Below the pieces are notes generated by a model, which saw only the letters and a program-made list of their open reading frames with translations, did no database searches and had not been told where the DNA came from. Positions 44,304 through 51,940 of a DNA stretch of 64,000 nucleotides are shown here, piece by piece; within the stretch, counting starts at the first letter, position 1; the number at the start of each line of letters is the position of its first letter. The position numbers were made by a program, and so were the translations under genes. The DNA comes from Polyangiaceae bacterium. GTDB lineage: Bacteria; Myxococcota_A; Polyangia; Polyangiales; Polyangiaceae. The stretch is from positions 1 to 64,000 of the forward strand of contig JAJDAH010000238.1 of NCBI GenBank assembly GCA_029261965.1. Reading direction: 5' to 3'.

Positions 44304-45635
44304 ATGAAACGGCAAGAACTCGCGGGCTTGATTCTGACGGTGCACGCCGCGCTCGCGTGTTCATCTGGCGATGGTGGCTCGGCGCTACCGCCGCCAGGGT
44401 GCGAGGCGTTCAGCTTCGAGCGTTGCAACGTTCTGGACGAAGATTGCCAACGCGACGTTTTCGGAGCGGTAGCCTGCTTGCGCGACCAGGACCCAGGCCC
44501 GCTGCCGGAGATCCGCACCATCAGTCGTGCCGACGTGCAACCGCTCTTCGAAGAAATGGCGACCGAAGAGCTCGCAGAGTCGCCGCAAGATCCCGACGTG
44601 ACTCGGGCAGCGGAGTTGCTCGGCCTGGTACCGCCGGGCGGCCTCGAGCCGGCGGCCATCTCCGAAGCGCAGGCGACCCTCGTCGCGGGTTTTTTCGACA
44701 CCGACTCCGGGGCCATCACCTTGGTGGCGGAAAACGCCAGACGAGATGGTGCGGTCGGCCTGCTCGCCCACGAGTTCGTACACGTGCTGCAAGATCGCCG
44801 ACACGACTTGAGCGCGGTCCCGCCGGACGACGCGAGCACCGACACCAACCTCGGCGCTTCCGGCCTCGTCGAAGGGGAGGCTTCTCTCTATTCGACCTTG
44901 TGGGAAGTCTCGAATCTCGGTCGCACCCCTAGCGACGTCGCGTGGCCGCGCCTGTTCGCCAACTCCACGGCCGACGCCGACCTGTTCATGCAAGAGAGCG
45001 AGTCTCCACTGCTCGACGCGTTTCTCAGTTTTCCCTACACCTACGGTTTCCGATTCGTCCACGCGACATGGGAGACGACCGGCCAAGAAGGCATCGACGC
45101 GCGCTACGCCGACATGCCGAGCACCCTCGAGATCCTGCACGGCCGAGCATCGATGGTCTCCGCTCTACCGACGCCGGAGCCCGCGACTGGCTACGAGCTC
45201 ATCGGCGTCGACGAACTCGGCGCCCAGCTCACCGCGTTGTTCGCTTCGAAAAACCGAGTCGGACCTTCGGCGCGCGAGCTCACTTCCGCGTGGCGCGCCG
45301 ACTGGCTCTGGATCTTCGGCGCCACCGACTCGGACGATACGTTGGTGATCTGGAGGATCCTCTTGGACGATTTCTCGGCCGAAGCCCTGACCGAGGACGT
45401 CAACGATCGTGCCTCGCCGACGGGCGCCTCCTGGATGGCCCGGCTGGCCCCGAGCCCCGACCTCGGCCTGAGCGCGGTCATCGTGGTTGGAAGCGACCCT
45501 GCCGCCGTCTCGACCGCGGTTTCGAGCTTCGCGGATTCAACCAACGGCCAGAACGGCGGGCCCTCCGGTTCGAGCCGCGAGGCTCCGCCTCTTTCCATCG
45601 GCCACCGACTCGGCAGCGGCTGCCTCGTCCATTGA
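44304..45635 (+). CDS. HEFVH metallopeptidase-like lipoprotein
   Basis: 443 residues from the ATG at 44304. The signal ends AALAC. The zinc motif HEFVH lies at 156-160 in LLAHEFVHVLQDR, with a candidate third ligand in the segment GLVEGEASL at ~188-195. This pair is typical of a poorly described gluzincin-like family. The remaining domain has mixed helix and strand with no family match. Expected to be secreted and to cut peptides, but activity is untested. Confidence 0.7.
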   Translation: MKRQELAGLILTVHAALACSSGDGGSALPPPGCEAFSFERCNVLDEDCQRDVFGAVACLRDQDPGPLPEIRTISRADVQPLFEEMATEELAESPQDPDVTRAAELLGLVPPGGLEPAAISEAQATLVAGFFDTDSGAITLVAENARRDGAVGLLAHEFVHVLQDRRHDLSAVPPDDASTDTNLGASGLVEGEASLYSTLWEVSNLGRTPSDVAWPRLFANSTADADLFMQESESPLLDAFLSFPYTYGFRFVHATWETTGQEGIDARYADMPSTLEILHGRASMVSALPTPEPATGYELIGVDELGAQLTALFASKNRVGPSARELTSAWRADWLWIFGATDSDDTLVIWRILLDDFSAEALTEDVNDRASPTGASWMARLAPSPDLGLSAVIVVGSDPAAVSTAVSSFADSTNGQNGGPSGSSREAPPLSIGHRLGSGCLVH

Positions 45636-45768
45636 CTTTTCGCCTCGGAAACCGCGCGACCCGTCGGACGTGGCACACTCTGAGCCGCGGCCCGAGTACG
45701 ATGCTCGGTGTTTTCAGGCTTTCAGCGAGGCATGGGGATTGCTTTTGACTGCTCCCGGAGGAACTCGA

Positions 45769-45945
45769 ATGAACACTGTGTTTCGCACCATCGCGCTCGG
45801 ATGCATCGCGGCGCTCGGCACCGTGCTCGATCTCGGGCAACGCGGTGTCACTCGTGCGGACGCCCTCGCCATCGACCCGGCGTCGGACACGCTGCTCGTC
45901 ATCGACGGCGCCACACGAACGCTGGTCGAGACTCCCCTCCCCTGA
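45769..45945 (+). CDS. short secreted peptide
   Basis: 58 residues from the ATG at 45769, with GGAGG seven bases upstream. The N-terminus is a signal peptide (MNTVFRTIALGCIAALGTVL). The end (AIDPASDTLLVIDGATRTL) looks like the first blade of a beta-propeller or a PQQ-like domain and stops soon after, so it may be a truncated gene. Lies just before the ArsR remnant. Confidence 0.45.
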   Translation: MNTVFRTIALGCIAALGTVLDLGQRGVTRADALAIDPASDTLLVIDGATRTLVETPLP

Positions 45946-46051
45946 AAACGGCCGCCGCGCGCCAGCCGCCACGCGGTCCAGCCCAATCGCGTCCACCTGC
46001 CGCGGGGGTAAAGCCGGCAGCGTGCTTGACGAACATGTGCCGGGCCATTAG

Positions 46052-46067
46052 TTAACCAGTCAGTTAA
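46052..46067. promoter_or_regulatory. ArsR-type inverted repeat before the DUF899 gene
   Basis: TTAAC (46052-46056) and GTTAA (46063-46067) are inverted with a 6-nt spacer, at the point where an ArsR-like coding remnant begins. It resembles operators of the small ArsR/SdpR regulators that pair with DUF899 genes. Confidence 0.5.
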
Positions 46068-46160
46068 TTGATTGGCGAGTTGACGTCGGCGCTGGACCTC
46101 GACCACACGTTTTTTGCGCTCTCGGACCCCACCCGGCACCCCGCCGCAGTCGCGAACGAC
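46068..46160 (+). pseudogene. N-terminal remnant of an ArsR-family regulator
   Basis: The ~31 codons from the TTG at 46068 read TSALDLDHTFFALSDPTR, the hallmark start of SdpR-like ArsR regulators (A-L-x-D-P-T-R), then lose all similarity before the HTH. The remainder of the gene is absent, replaced directly by the DUF899 leader. I infer a deletion that removed the HTH and left the operator. Confidence 0.6.
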
Positions 46161-46182
46161 AAAAAAAGGAAGCCGAGGACCG

Positions 46183-46857
46183 ATGACCGAAAAGCGACAC
46201 GAGATGAGGTACCCGGGGGAGTCCGACGAATATCGCGCCAAGCGCAACGAGCTGCTCGAAGCGGAGATCGCGCTTCGGCAACAGGTCGAGGATCTCGCCA
46301 AGCTACGACGCGAGCTACCGGACGGTGGTGCGCTCGCCGAGGACTACGTCTTCGAAGGCGTGGACGACGGAAAGAAAACCAAGCTCTCCGAACTCTTCAG
46401 TGACGGGAAGGATTCTCTCATCGTCTACAGCTTCATGTACGGACCGGACATGAAAGCGGCATGCCCCGCGTGCACGTCGTTTCTCGACGGTGCGGACGCC
46501 TACTCGAGGCACGTCACGCAGAGAACCAATCTCGTCGTCGCCGCCAAGTCGCCCCCGGAACGAATTCGCCGATGGAAGACCGAACGAGGCTGGAACCGAC
46601 TGCGCATGCTCTCGTCCGCCGGCAACACCTACAACTCGGACTACTTCGCGGAGACTCCCGACGGCGAGCAGATCCCGGCCTGCAACGTGTTCCGACGAAC
46701 GTCGAAAGGCATCGTGCACTTCTGGGGCGCCGAGCTGCTCTACGCCAAGCTCGACGGGCACCCCCGGCACGTCGACTCGCTCTGGCCCGTTTGGAGCTAC
46801 TTCGACATCCTGCCCGAAGGCCGCGGCGACTTCTTCCCGAAGCTCAGCTACGGATGA
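46183..46857 (+). CDS. DUF899 thioredoxin-like protein
   Basis: 224 residues from the ATG at 46183. The N-terminal helical part (YRAKRNELLEAEIALRQQVEDLAKLRRELP) is followed by the DUF899 core VYSFMYGPDMKAACPACTSFLDGAD, with a Cys-x-x-Cys placed as in thioredoxin-like folds, and NVFRRTSKGIVHFWGAELLYA. The family is common in soil bacteria next to ArsR regulators; activity unknown. The regulator appears here as a remnant only. Confidence 0.88.
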   Translation: MTEKRHEMRYPGESDEYRAKRNELLEAEIALRQQVEDLAKLRRELPDGGALAEDYVFEGVDDGKKTKLSELFSDGKDSLIVYSFMYGPDMKAACPACTSFLDGADAYSRHVTQRTNLVVAAKSPPERIRRWKTERGWNRLRMLSSAGNTYNSDYFAETPDGEQIPACNVFRRTSKGIVHFWGAELLYAKLDGHPRHVDSLWPVWSYFDILPEGRGDFFPKLSYG

Positions 46858-46873
46858 TCGCCGAAGGTGCACA

Positions 46874-47050
46874 CTAGCGGCGCCCCTTGAACCCCATCAT
46901 TTCTTGCACGACCGATTCGCTCTCTTCGGCGATTTCGGCCTCCTCGGCTGCCAGCTCGGCGCAGTCCTCGCAGACCTTCTTGCGCTTGCCGTCCACCTTG
47001 ATGCTCACCAGCTCGTCCGCTTCGTCGCCACAGGCTTTACACGTAGGCAC
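46874..47050 (-). CDS. small zinc-ribbon-like protein
   Basis: 58 residues from a GTG at 47050, with AAAAGG just upstream; the frame stays open to 47086. Two CxxC knuckles (CKACGDEAD and CEDCAELA) separated by ~18 residues suggest one zinc site. The end is helical and finishes VVQEMMGFKGRR, a strongly conserved-looking tail. No named function; likely a small metal-binding or protein-binding factor. Confidence 0.7.
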   Translation of the reverse strand: MPTCKACGDEADELVSIKVDGKRKKVCEDCAELAAEEAEIAEESESVVQEMMGFKGRR

Positions 47051-47099
47051 GGAGGGCCTTTTCGAAGAGACCCCATTGCGTGTCAAGGCACCTCACGGC

Positions 47100-47963
47100 T
47101 CAGGCGTGCTCGGCCAAGGGGAACATGCACTCGAAATCCCGGCTCTCGCGGACGGCGGCGTTTCTTTCGCTCTCACCGAGTTGCTCGAAATCGTCAGCGG
47201 CAGCGTAGCAACCAGGAAGTAGCGACAACTCCCCGGGGGTGCAGATCGCGTGAACACCGGGGACGGAGAGCGCAAAATGCACGCCGCGGGTGATCGCGTC
47301 CGGATCGGTGTGCGGCTCGTACCACGTGCTCGCGAAGCGCTCTCGCTCGCCCCACGGCCGGCGGGCGACGCTCTTGATGGCCATCACCCCGACGTCGTGT
47401 TTCCCGCACTCTTCGAGTAGCGCCTCGGCGTCCTCGCGGTAGCTCGGAATGTTCCAGAGACCCGGTGACACGGGAAACATGACCGTGTCGAGGTCCCAAC
47501 GTCGGAGCGCCTCGAGTTGCGCCCGCGGTGTTTCGAGATCGTGACCGGTAATTCCGACAAAGCGCGTGAGCCCCTCCTCGCGGGCGCCCAGGATGGTTTC
47601 AACCGCGCCGGCTCGTTCGTCGAGCACCGCGACACTCGTCACCGCGTGCAACTGGTAGAGGTCGAGGTGATCGGTCCGCAAGAGCTCGAGGGAATGTTCG
47701 AGCTGCGCGCGAACACCCTCGGGCTGGCGACGAGTGGTTTTGCAGCCGAGAAAGATGTCGCTCCGAATGTCGGGGATGAACGGCCCGACGAGCGACTCCG
47801 CCTCGCCGTACCGCGGCGCAATGTCGAAATGGTTCACACCGCGTTCGATCGCCGCTTCGATCGCCGCCTCGGTCTTGCCGGGATCGGCCTGCCAGAAAGC
47901 CGCGCAGCCCAGAATCGCCACCGAGCTCTCGTGCTCGGTCCGACCGAGCCGTCGACGCTTCAC
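47100..47963 (-). CDS. aldo/keto reductase
   Basis: 287 residues from a GTG at 47963. The TIM-barrel landmarks are visible: NHFDIAPRYGEAESLVGPF (with the catalytic Asp and Tyr of the AKR tetrad), CKTTRRQPEG (Lys), and DLYQLHAVTS (His). The C-terminal part includes an NADPH-binding-like SVPGVHAICTPG. Substrates are unpredictable. The GTG is chosen because the upstream reading frame is low-complexity. Confidence 0.88.
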   Translation of the reverse strand: MKRRRLGRTEHESSVAILGCAAFWQADPGKTEAAIEAAIERGVNHFDIAPRYGEAESLVGPFIPDIRSDIFLGCKTTRRQPEGVRAQLEHSLELLRTDHLDLYQLHAVTSVAVLDERAGAVETILGAREEGLTRFVGITGHDLETPRAQLEALRRWDLDTVMFPVSPGLWNIPSYREDAEALLEECGKHDVGVMAIKSVARRPWGERERFASTWYEPHTDPDAITRGVHFALSVPGVHAICTPGELSLLPGCYAAADDFEQLGESERNAAVRESRDFECMFPLAEHA

Positions 47964-48260
47964 TTCCTCGAGCTCCGCTTGCCGTTGAACACCGTCGGCG
48001 AGCCTACCTTGCTTGGCCCCCCGTCGCGCACACCGAGCCCTCCCCCCACGGAAAGCCCCGTGGCCCCAATAGCCGAGGGCGGTCCGAAACTCGTGCCCCG
48101 GGCGCGTGGCCTTCGCGGTTAGGCGAAGAAATTGCGGGTTCCAGCGCGGGACCCACCTCCGGGGAGGTCGCCGAACAATTGCCGTCCCATTCTGGTTGTG
48201 CGAAATAGGTGGGGTTCTATGGCGGTGGCGGGAACCGCCCAAAATCCAGGAGCTCGAGAA
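47964..48260. other. 297-bp gap, no gene seen
   Basis: Between the aldo/keto reductase start and the divergent lipoprotein ATG. A short palindrome ACCTCC-GG-GGAGGT is at 48155-48168; otherwise nothing is recognised. Both flanking promoters must lie here. Confidence 0.5.
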
Positions 48261-48896
48261 ATGAAGATGGTCGCGCGCGCAACTACTTTGGTTTCGATTG
48301 GTCTCGTGTCGATGGCGATCGCGTGTGGCAGCGACGGCAACGGTGACGACGGCACGGGCGGGAGCGCCGGAGCGGGGACCGGCGGCAGCGCCGGCGCCGG
48401 CACTGGCGGCACGGCCGGAATGGCCGGCAGCGGCGGGGGTGGAACCTCCGGGGTCGATCCTTCGAAGCAACTCGACGAAGTCACCAACGCCGAAGCGATG
48501 ACTCTTTGCCAGGAGCTCAGCGACTACAGCGCGATGCAGCTGCCGAGGAGTCTCACCGATCCGAGCTCCTGCACCGTGGCAGCGCTCACGATTCAGATGA
48601 ACATGACCGAAGCCGCATGCGATCAAACGGTCACCGATTGCATCGCGGCCGGCGCGCCGGCTCCGGAGCCACCGGACTGCAGCGCGTTCATGGCCGGTGG
48701 CACCTGCACCGCGACGGTCGGTGAAACCGTCGCCTGCACACAAGCGCTCATCGACGCGACCGCCGCCGCGTTCGCCATGCTGCAGTGCTCGCTCGCGGGC
48801 GCGGACGCGACCACCCAGGTCATGAACATTCTCGACATCACGCTGCCCACGGAGTGCGACACGGTCGAGACGAAGTGCCCCGGCACTTTCATGTAG
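48261..48896 (+). CDS. Gly-linker lipoprotein with Cys-rich helical head
   Basis: 211 residues from the ATG at 48261 with AGGAG ten bases upstream. The signal ends VSMAIAC. A Gly/Ala/Thr linker reaches ~65. The head is helical, with nine Cys and a repeated sense of pairs (CQELSDYS, CTVAALTIQMNMTEAACDQTVTDC). No enzyme motif seen. Confidence 0.72.
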   Translation: MKMVARATTLVSIGLVSMAIACGSDGNGDDGTGGSAGAGTGGSAGAGTGGTAGMAGSGGGGTSGVDPSKQLDEVTNAEAMTLCQELSDYSAMQLPRSLTDPSSCTVAALTIQMNMTEAACDQTVTDCIAAGAPAPEPPDCSAFMAGGTCTATVGETVACTQALIDATAAAFAMLQCSLAGADATTQVMNILDITLPTECDTVETKCPGTFM

Positions 48897-48970
48897 ACCG
48901 CTGAAACCAAATTTCGCGGACTGCCCGAGCAATCGGCAGTGGCGGTAGCGTTGACGCTCGCCCTCGGGAC

Positions 48971-48987
48971 CTGTACATTCGTTCAGT
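48971..48987 (+). promoter_or_regulatory. LexA (SOS) box in front of dinB
   Basis: The sequence CTGTACATTCGTTCAGT matches 16 of 17 positions of the Myxococcus xanthus LexA consensus CTRHAMRYBYGTTCAGS as I recall it; only the last base differs. It ends 50 bp before the dinB start. Confidence 0.72.
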
Positions 48988-49037
48988 GATTGTCGGCGAC
49001 ACGCTCTGGTGTGGGTCTAGAGCGAGCGAGGTGCCGC

Positions 49038-50294
49038 GTGAATGCTCCCCATGCCCGGATTTGCTGCCTCGATCTCGACACGTTTTTCGTATCGGTCGAG
49101 CGGCTGCTCGACCCGTCGCTCGAAGGAAAGCCCGTCATCGTCGGTGGGCGGCCCGGCAGTCGCGGTGTCGTCACCGCCTGTAGCTATGAGGTCCGGCCCT
49201 TCGGCGTGCGCTCGGGCATGAGTCTCACCAAAGCCGCCGAGCTGACCCCGTGGGCCGTTTTCCTGCCAACTCGCCACGACACCTACGGCCCCTACTCGAA
49301 ACGAGTCCGCGAGATCGCGGCGACGTACTGCCCCGTGATCCAGGTGGCGAGCATCGACGAGCTCTACATGGACTTCACCGGTTGCGAGAACATGTATCGA
49401 TCGCCCGGGGACGGCAGCGACGACCACGTCATACTTCGCGTGCTTCGCGAGATCACCCGAAGCGTCCGCCAACAGACCGGCCTGCCGTCGAGCATCGGAG
49501 CCGGCACGAGCAAAAAAATGGCCAAGGTCGCCAGTGGTCTGGCGAAACCCGCCGGCGTGCTGCTCGTCCCCGCGGGTCTCGAAGCCCGGGTGCTCTCGGG
49601 GCTACCGGTGAGAAAGCTGCCGGGGATAGGGCCGGTCGCCGCTGGCAAGCTGCATGCGCTGGGCATCGAGACGCTCGGACAAGTGGCCCGGACACCGCTC
49701 TCGGCGCTTCGTCGGATCTTCGGCGCCTGGGCGGAGCCCGTCCAAGACGGCGCTGGCGGTCGAGGTAGCGCCGACCTCAGCCGCGACCGCCCCGCGTTTC
49801 AGGAGCACGACCCCGAAGGCGGCATCGTCGGCAGCATCTCGAACGAGCGCACGTTCCGTGAAGACGTGCGCGATCCTTCGACCATCGATCGCATGCTTTG
49901 CGGTCTGTGCGAACGAGTCTGCTGGCGAGCCAGAAAGCGGGGGGTTCGCGCGCGCACCGTCACGCTGAAGCTGCGCTACGCCGATTTCCACTCGATCTCG
50001 CGCTCCCGAACCATGACGCCGACCTGCTCGGAGCTCGAGCTCTATCCGGTCCTGAAGGATTTGTACGTGGCCGGAAGAACGCGACGAGTGCCGATCCGTT
50101 TGTTGGGGGTGCAACTGTCGAACCTGGGCTTCTTCGACGGCCAGCTCTGCTTGTTCGGCGACTCTCAGCCACTGCACGAGGGCGTCGACGCCATCCGAGC
50201 GCGCTACGGCTTCGACGCGGTCCGCCTGGCCACCGCGAGAGACCCGCGCGAGGAGAGAGAAGACGGAGCGTCGCGAGGCCGAGCGTCGGGCTGA
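49038..50294 (+). CDS. dinB: DNA polymerase IV (Y family)
   Basis: 418 residues from a GTG at 49038 supported by GAGG six bases upstream; the frame is open to 48990, just behind the LexA box. The palm carries CCLDLDTFFVSVE (metal ligand and Phe steric gate) and the second acid pair in ASIDELYMDF. Thumb HhH motifs follow (GLPVRKLPGIGPVAAGKLHALGI), then a little-finger domain. Translesion synthesis after damage is expected. The C-terminal ~20 residues are basic and disordered; a beta-clamp motif is possible in QLCLF. Confidence 0.93.
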   Translation: MNAPHARICCLDLDTFFVSVERLLDPSLEGKPVIVGGRPGSRGVVTACSYEVRPFGVRSGMSLTKAAELTPWAVFLPTRHDTYGPYSKRVREIAATYCPVIQVASIDELYMDFTGCENMYRSPGDGSDDHVILRVLREITRSVRQQTGLPSSIGAGTSKKMAKVASGLAKPAGVLLVPAGLEARVLSGLPVRKLPGIGPVAAGKLHALGIETLGQVARTPLSALRRIFGAWAEPVQDGAGGRGSADLSRDRPAFQEHDPEGGIVGSISNERTFREDVRDPSTIDRMLCGLCERVCWRARKRGVRARTVTLKLRYADFHSISRSRTMTPTCSELELYPVLKDLYVAGRTRRVPIRLLGVQLSNLGFFDGQLCLFGDSQPLHEGVDAIRARYGFDAVRLATARDPREEREDGASRGRASG

Positions 50295-50417
50295 CCCGGC
50301 GGACTCGTATCTTTGTCCATGAGAGAAGAGAGGACGGAGTCGACGAGGCGGCTTCCACCGCACCCAAATCCCGAAATGGGCAGGAGTTGCTGTAGGCTGC
50401 TCGGCAGGAGGTTGCGC

Positions 50418-51488
50418 ATGAAGGGGCTTTACTTCGGGGTCATGGCAACGGCGTTGGCGAGCACGGCGTTGGCGGTAGCGGCGTGCGGAGGCGGCTCGAG
50501 CACGTCCGACGGTGCGGACGGAAGCTCCGGCCAGAGTGGTGGGAGCAGCACGGGCGGCTCGGGAGGAGGGACCAGCGCTGGTGGCACTGGCGGTAGCTCG
50601 GCGTCAGGCGGAAGCACCTCGACCGGCGGGACCGCGGGAACTGGAGGCTCGGCTGGTGGCGGTACCGGCGGCGCGGCGGCGACCGGAGGCTCGGCAGGTG
50701 CGGCGACCGGTGGTGCCGCGGGTGCAAACGGCGGCTCGGCAGGCATGGGCACCGGCGGCAGCGCCGGCGGCGGAAACAACTGCCTCGTCGATTGTGCCAA
50801 TCGCGGCCTCAGATGCTGCGGCGACCGATGCGTCAACCCGGGCAACGACGTCGACAACTGCGGCCGGTGCGGCAACGAATGCACCGGACGCTTTCCGTTC
50901 TGCGACGCGGGAACCTGCGGAGCTCCGACGTGCAGCGCCGGCACCACCTGTGGGGGTAACGAGCAATGCTGCGGCGGCGACTGCTGCACCACCGGTGAGC
51001 TGTGCTGCGACGTGCCCGGCGGTCCCGTCGGCGGGTTGCCTCGGTGCATGCCCCCAGTCATGGGCACGTGCCCGCAAGGTTGTCCGAACTGTCCGTGCGC
51101 GTCCCCGTCGACCCCCATCGCGACTCCAGACGGCGAGCGGCCCATCTCGGAGATTTCTCCTGGCGATTTGGTCTACAGCGTCGAGGGCGAGGGCATCGAA
51201 GCCGTACCGGTGGCGCAGGTTCAAAAGAACCCCGTGTCCGGCCACTACGTCTTGCGGGTGAAGCTCGCGAGCGGCGTCACTTTGGAAATCACGGGCGCTC
51301 ACCCCCTGGCAGACGGTCGCCCACTCAGCTCGCTGAGCGTTGGCAACGAACTCGACGGCGTCGTCGTGCTTGATATCGAGCAAGTGCCGTACCAGCACGA
51401 TTTCACCTACGACATCCTCCCCGCCTCGGACACCGGCACTTATTTCGCCGGCGGTGTGCGAATCGGCAGCACGATGAGCCACCGCTGA
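50418..51488 (+). CDS. lipoprotein with Cys-rich region and C-terminal Hint domain
   Basis: 356 residues from the ATG at 50418 with AGGAGG seven bases upstream. Lipobox Cys23 (AVAAC). A Gly/Ala/Thr linker (~25-120) leads to about 28 Cys at ~122-227 in repeated CC and CxxC patterns. Residues 227-352 form a Hint (hedgehog/intein) domain: catalytic-type Cys227 (CASPSTPI), the block ERPISEISPGDLVYS, the TxxH motif T292-G-A-H295, and YDILPASDTGTYFAGG. There is no downstream extein and no His-Asn at the end, so self-cleavage rather than splicing is the only processing that could occur. Confidence 0.85.
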   Translation: MKGLYFGVMATALASTALAVAACGGGSSTSDGADGSSGQSGGSSTGGSGGGTSAGGTGGSSASGGSTSTGGTAGTGGSAGGGTGGAAATGGSAGAATGGAAGANGGSAGMGTGGSAGGGNNCLVDCANRGLRCCGDRCVNPGNDVDNCGRCGNECTGRFPFCDAGTCGAPTCSAGTTCGGNEQCCGGDCCTTGELCCDVPGGPVGGLPRCMPPVMGTCPQGCPNCPCASPSTPIATPDGERPISEISPGDLVYSVEGEGIEAVPVAQVQKNPVSGHYVLRVKLASGVTLEITGAHPLADGRPLSSLSVGNELDGVVVLDIEQVPYQHDFTYDILPASDTGTYFAGGVRIGSTMSHR

Positions 51489-51504
51489 GGAGGGCTGCTC
51501 GGCC

Positions 51505-51762
51505 TCAAGCGGGAGTGCGAGTGGTCAACTGGTCGACCGCATGCACCGGCGGGGCGTCCCCGGTCATGAGGTGCGTGATCGCCCCGTAGACCAGTCGCTG
51601 GCTTTCGACCATGTTCTTGCCCTCGAAAGCCGGCGAGATCACCCGGATGACGTAGTGGCCGCCTCCGCCGCTCACTTCCACTTGCGCGGAATCGATGGCC
51701 GATTCGATGGCCTGCTGGATCGCATCGGGAACGGAGCCTTGAAAATCGGTGGGGTGAGACAT
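51505..51762 (-). CDS. BolA-family protein
   Basis: 85 residues. The fold's class II KH-like signature is visible: VEVSGGGGHYVIRVISPAFEGKNMVESQRLVYGAI, then APPVHAVDQLTT with the conserved His. BolA/IbaG proteins bind monothiol glutaredoxins and [2Fe-2S] clusters or act as transcription regulators; no glutaredoxin gene is near. Divergent from the Sel1 gene, across the 32-bp palindrome. Confidence 0.9.
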   Translation of the reverse strand: MSHPTDFQGSVPDAIQQAIESAIDSAQVEVSGGGGHYVIRVISPAFEGKNMVESQRLVYGAITHLMTGDAPPVHAVDQLTTRTPA

Positions 51763-51812
51763 GCCCGCTCCTTATAGGGGATCCGATTCAGCCGAACCAG
51801 CGAGGCCATGGC

Positions 51813-51844
51813 CTTCGACCCGAGTACATGTACTCGGGTCGAAG
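51813..51844. repeat. perfect 32-bp palindrome
   Basis: The half-site CTTCGACCCGAGTACA (51813-51828) is followed at once by its exact reverse complement (51829-51844), with no spacer. The centre reads ACATGT. It lies in the 178-bp divergent region between bolA (start 51762) and the Sel1 gene (start 51941). Confidence 0.92.
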
Positions 51845-51940
51845 ATCCAGCGGCATGCACGCTCAGAAATCTCGGACCAAAGGGCGACGAGCCTTCGACG
51901 ATTGACTCGTGAGCGTCCTTCGTAAGATCCTTCCAGGCCT

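Noticed and set aside
48155-48168. ACCTCC-GG-GGAGGT palindrome in the 297-bp gap
   Set aside because: Six-base arms in GC-rich DNA are expected by chance; it is mentioned only as part of the gap.
50418-51488. Hint domain as a splicing intein
   Set aside because: There is no downstream extein and no terminal His-Asn, and the domain ends the protein.
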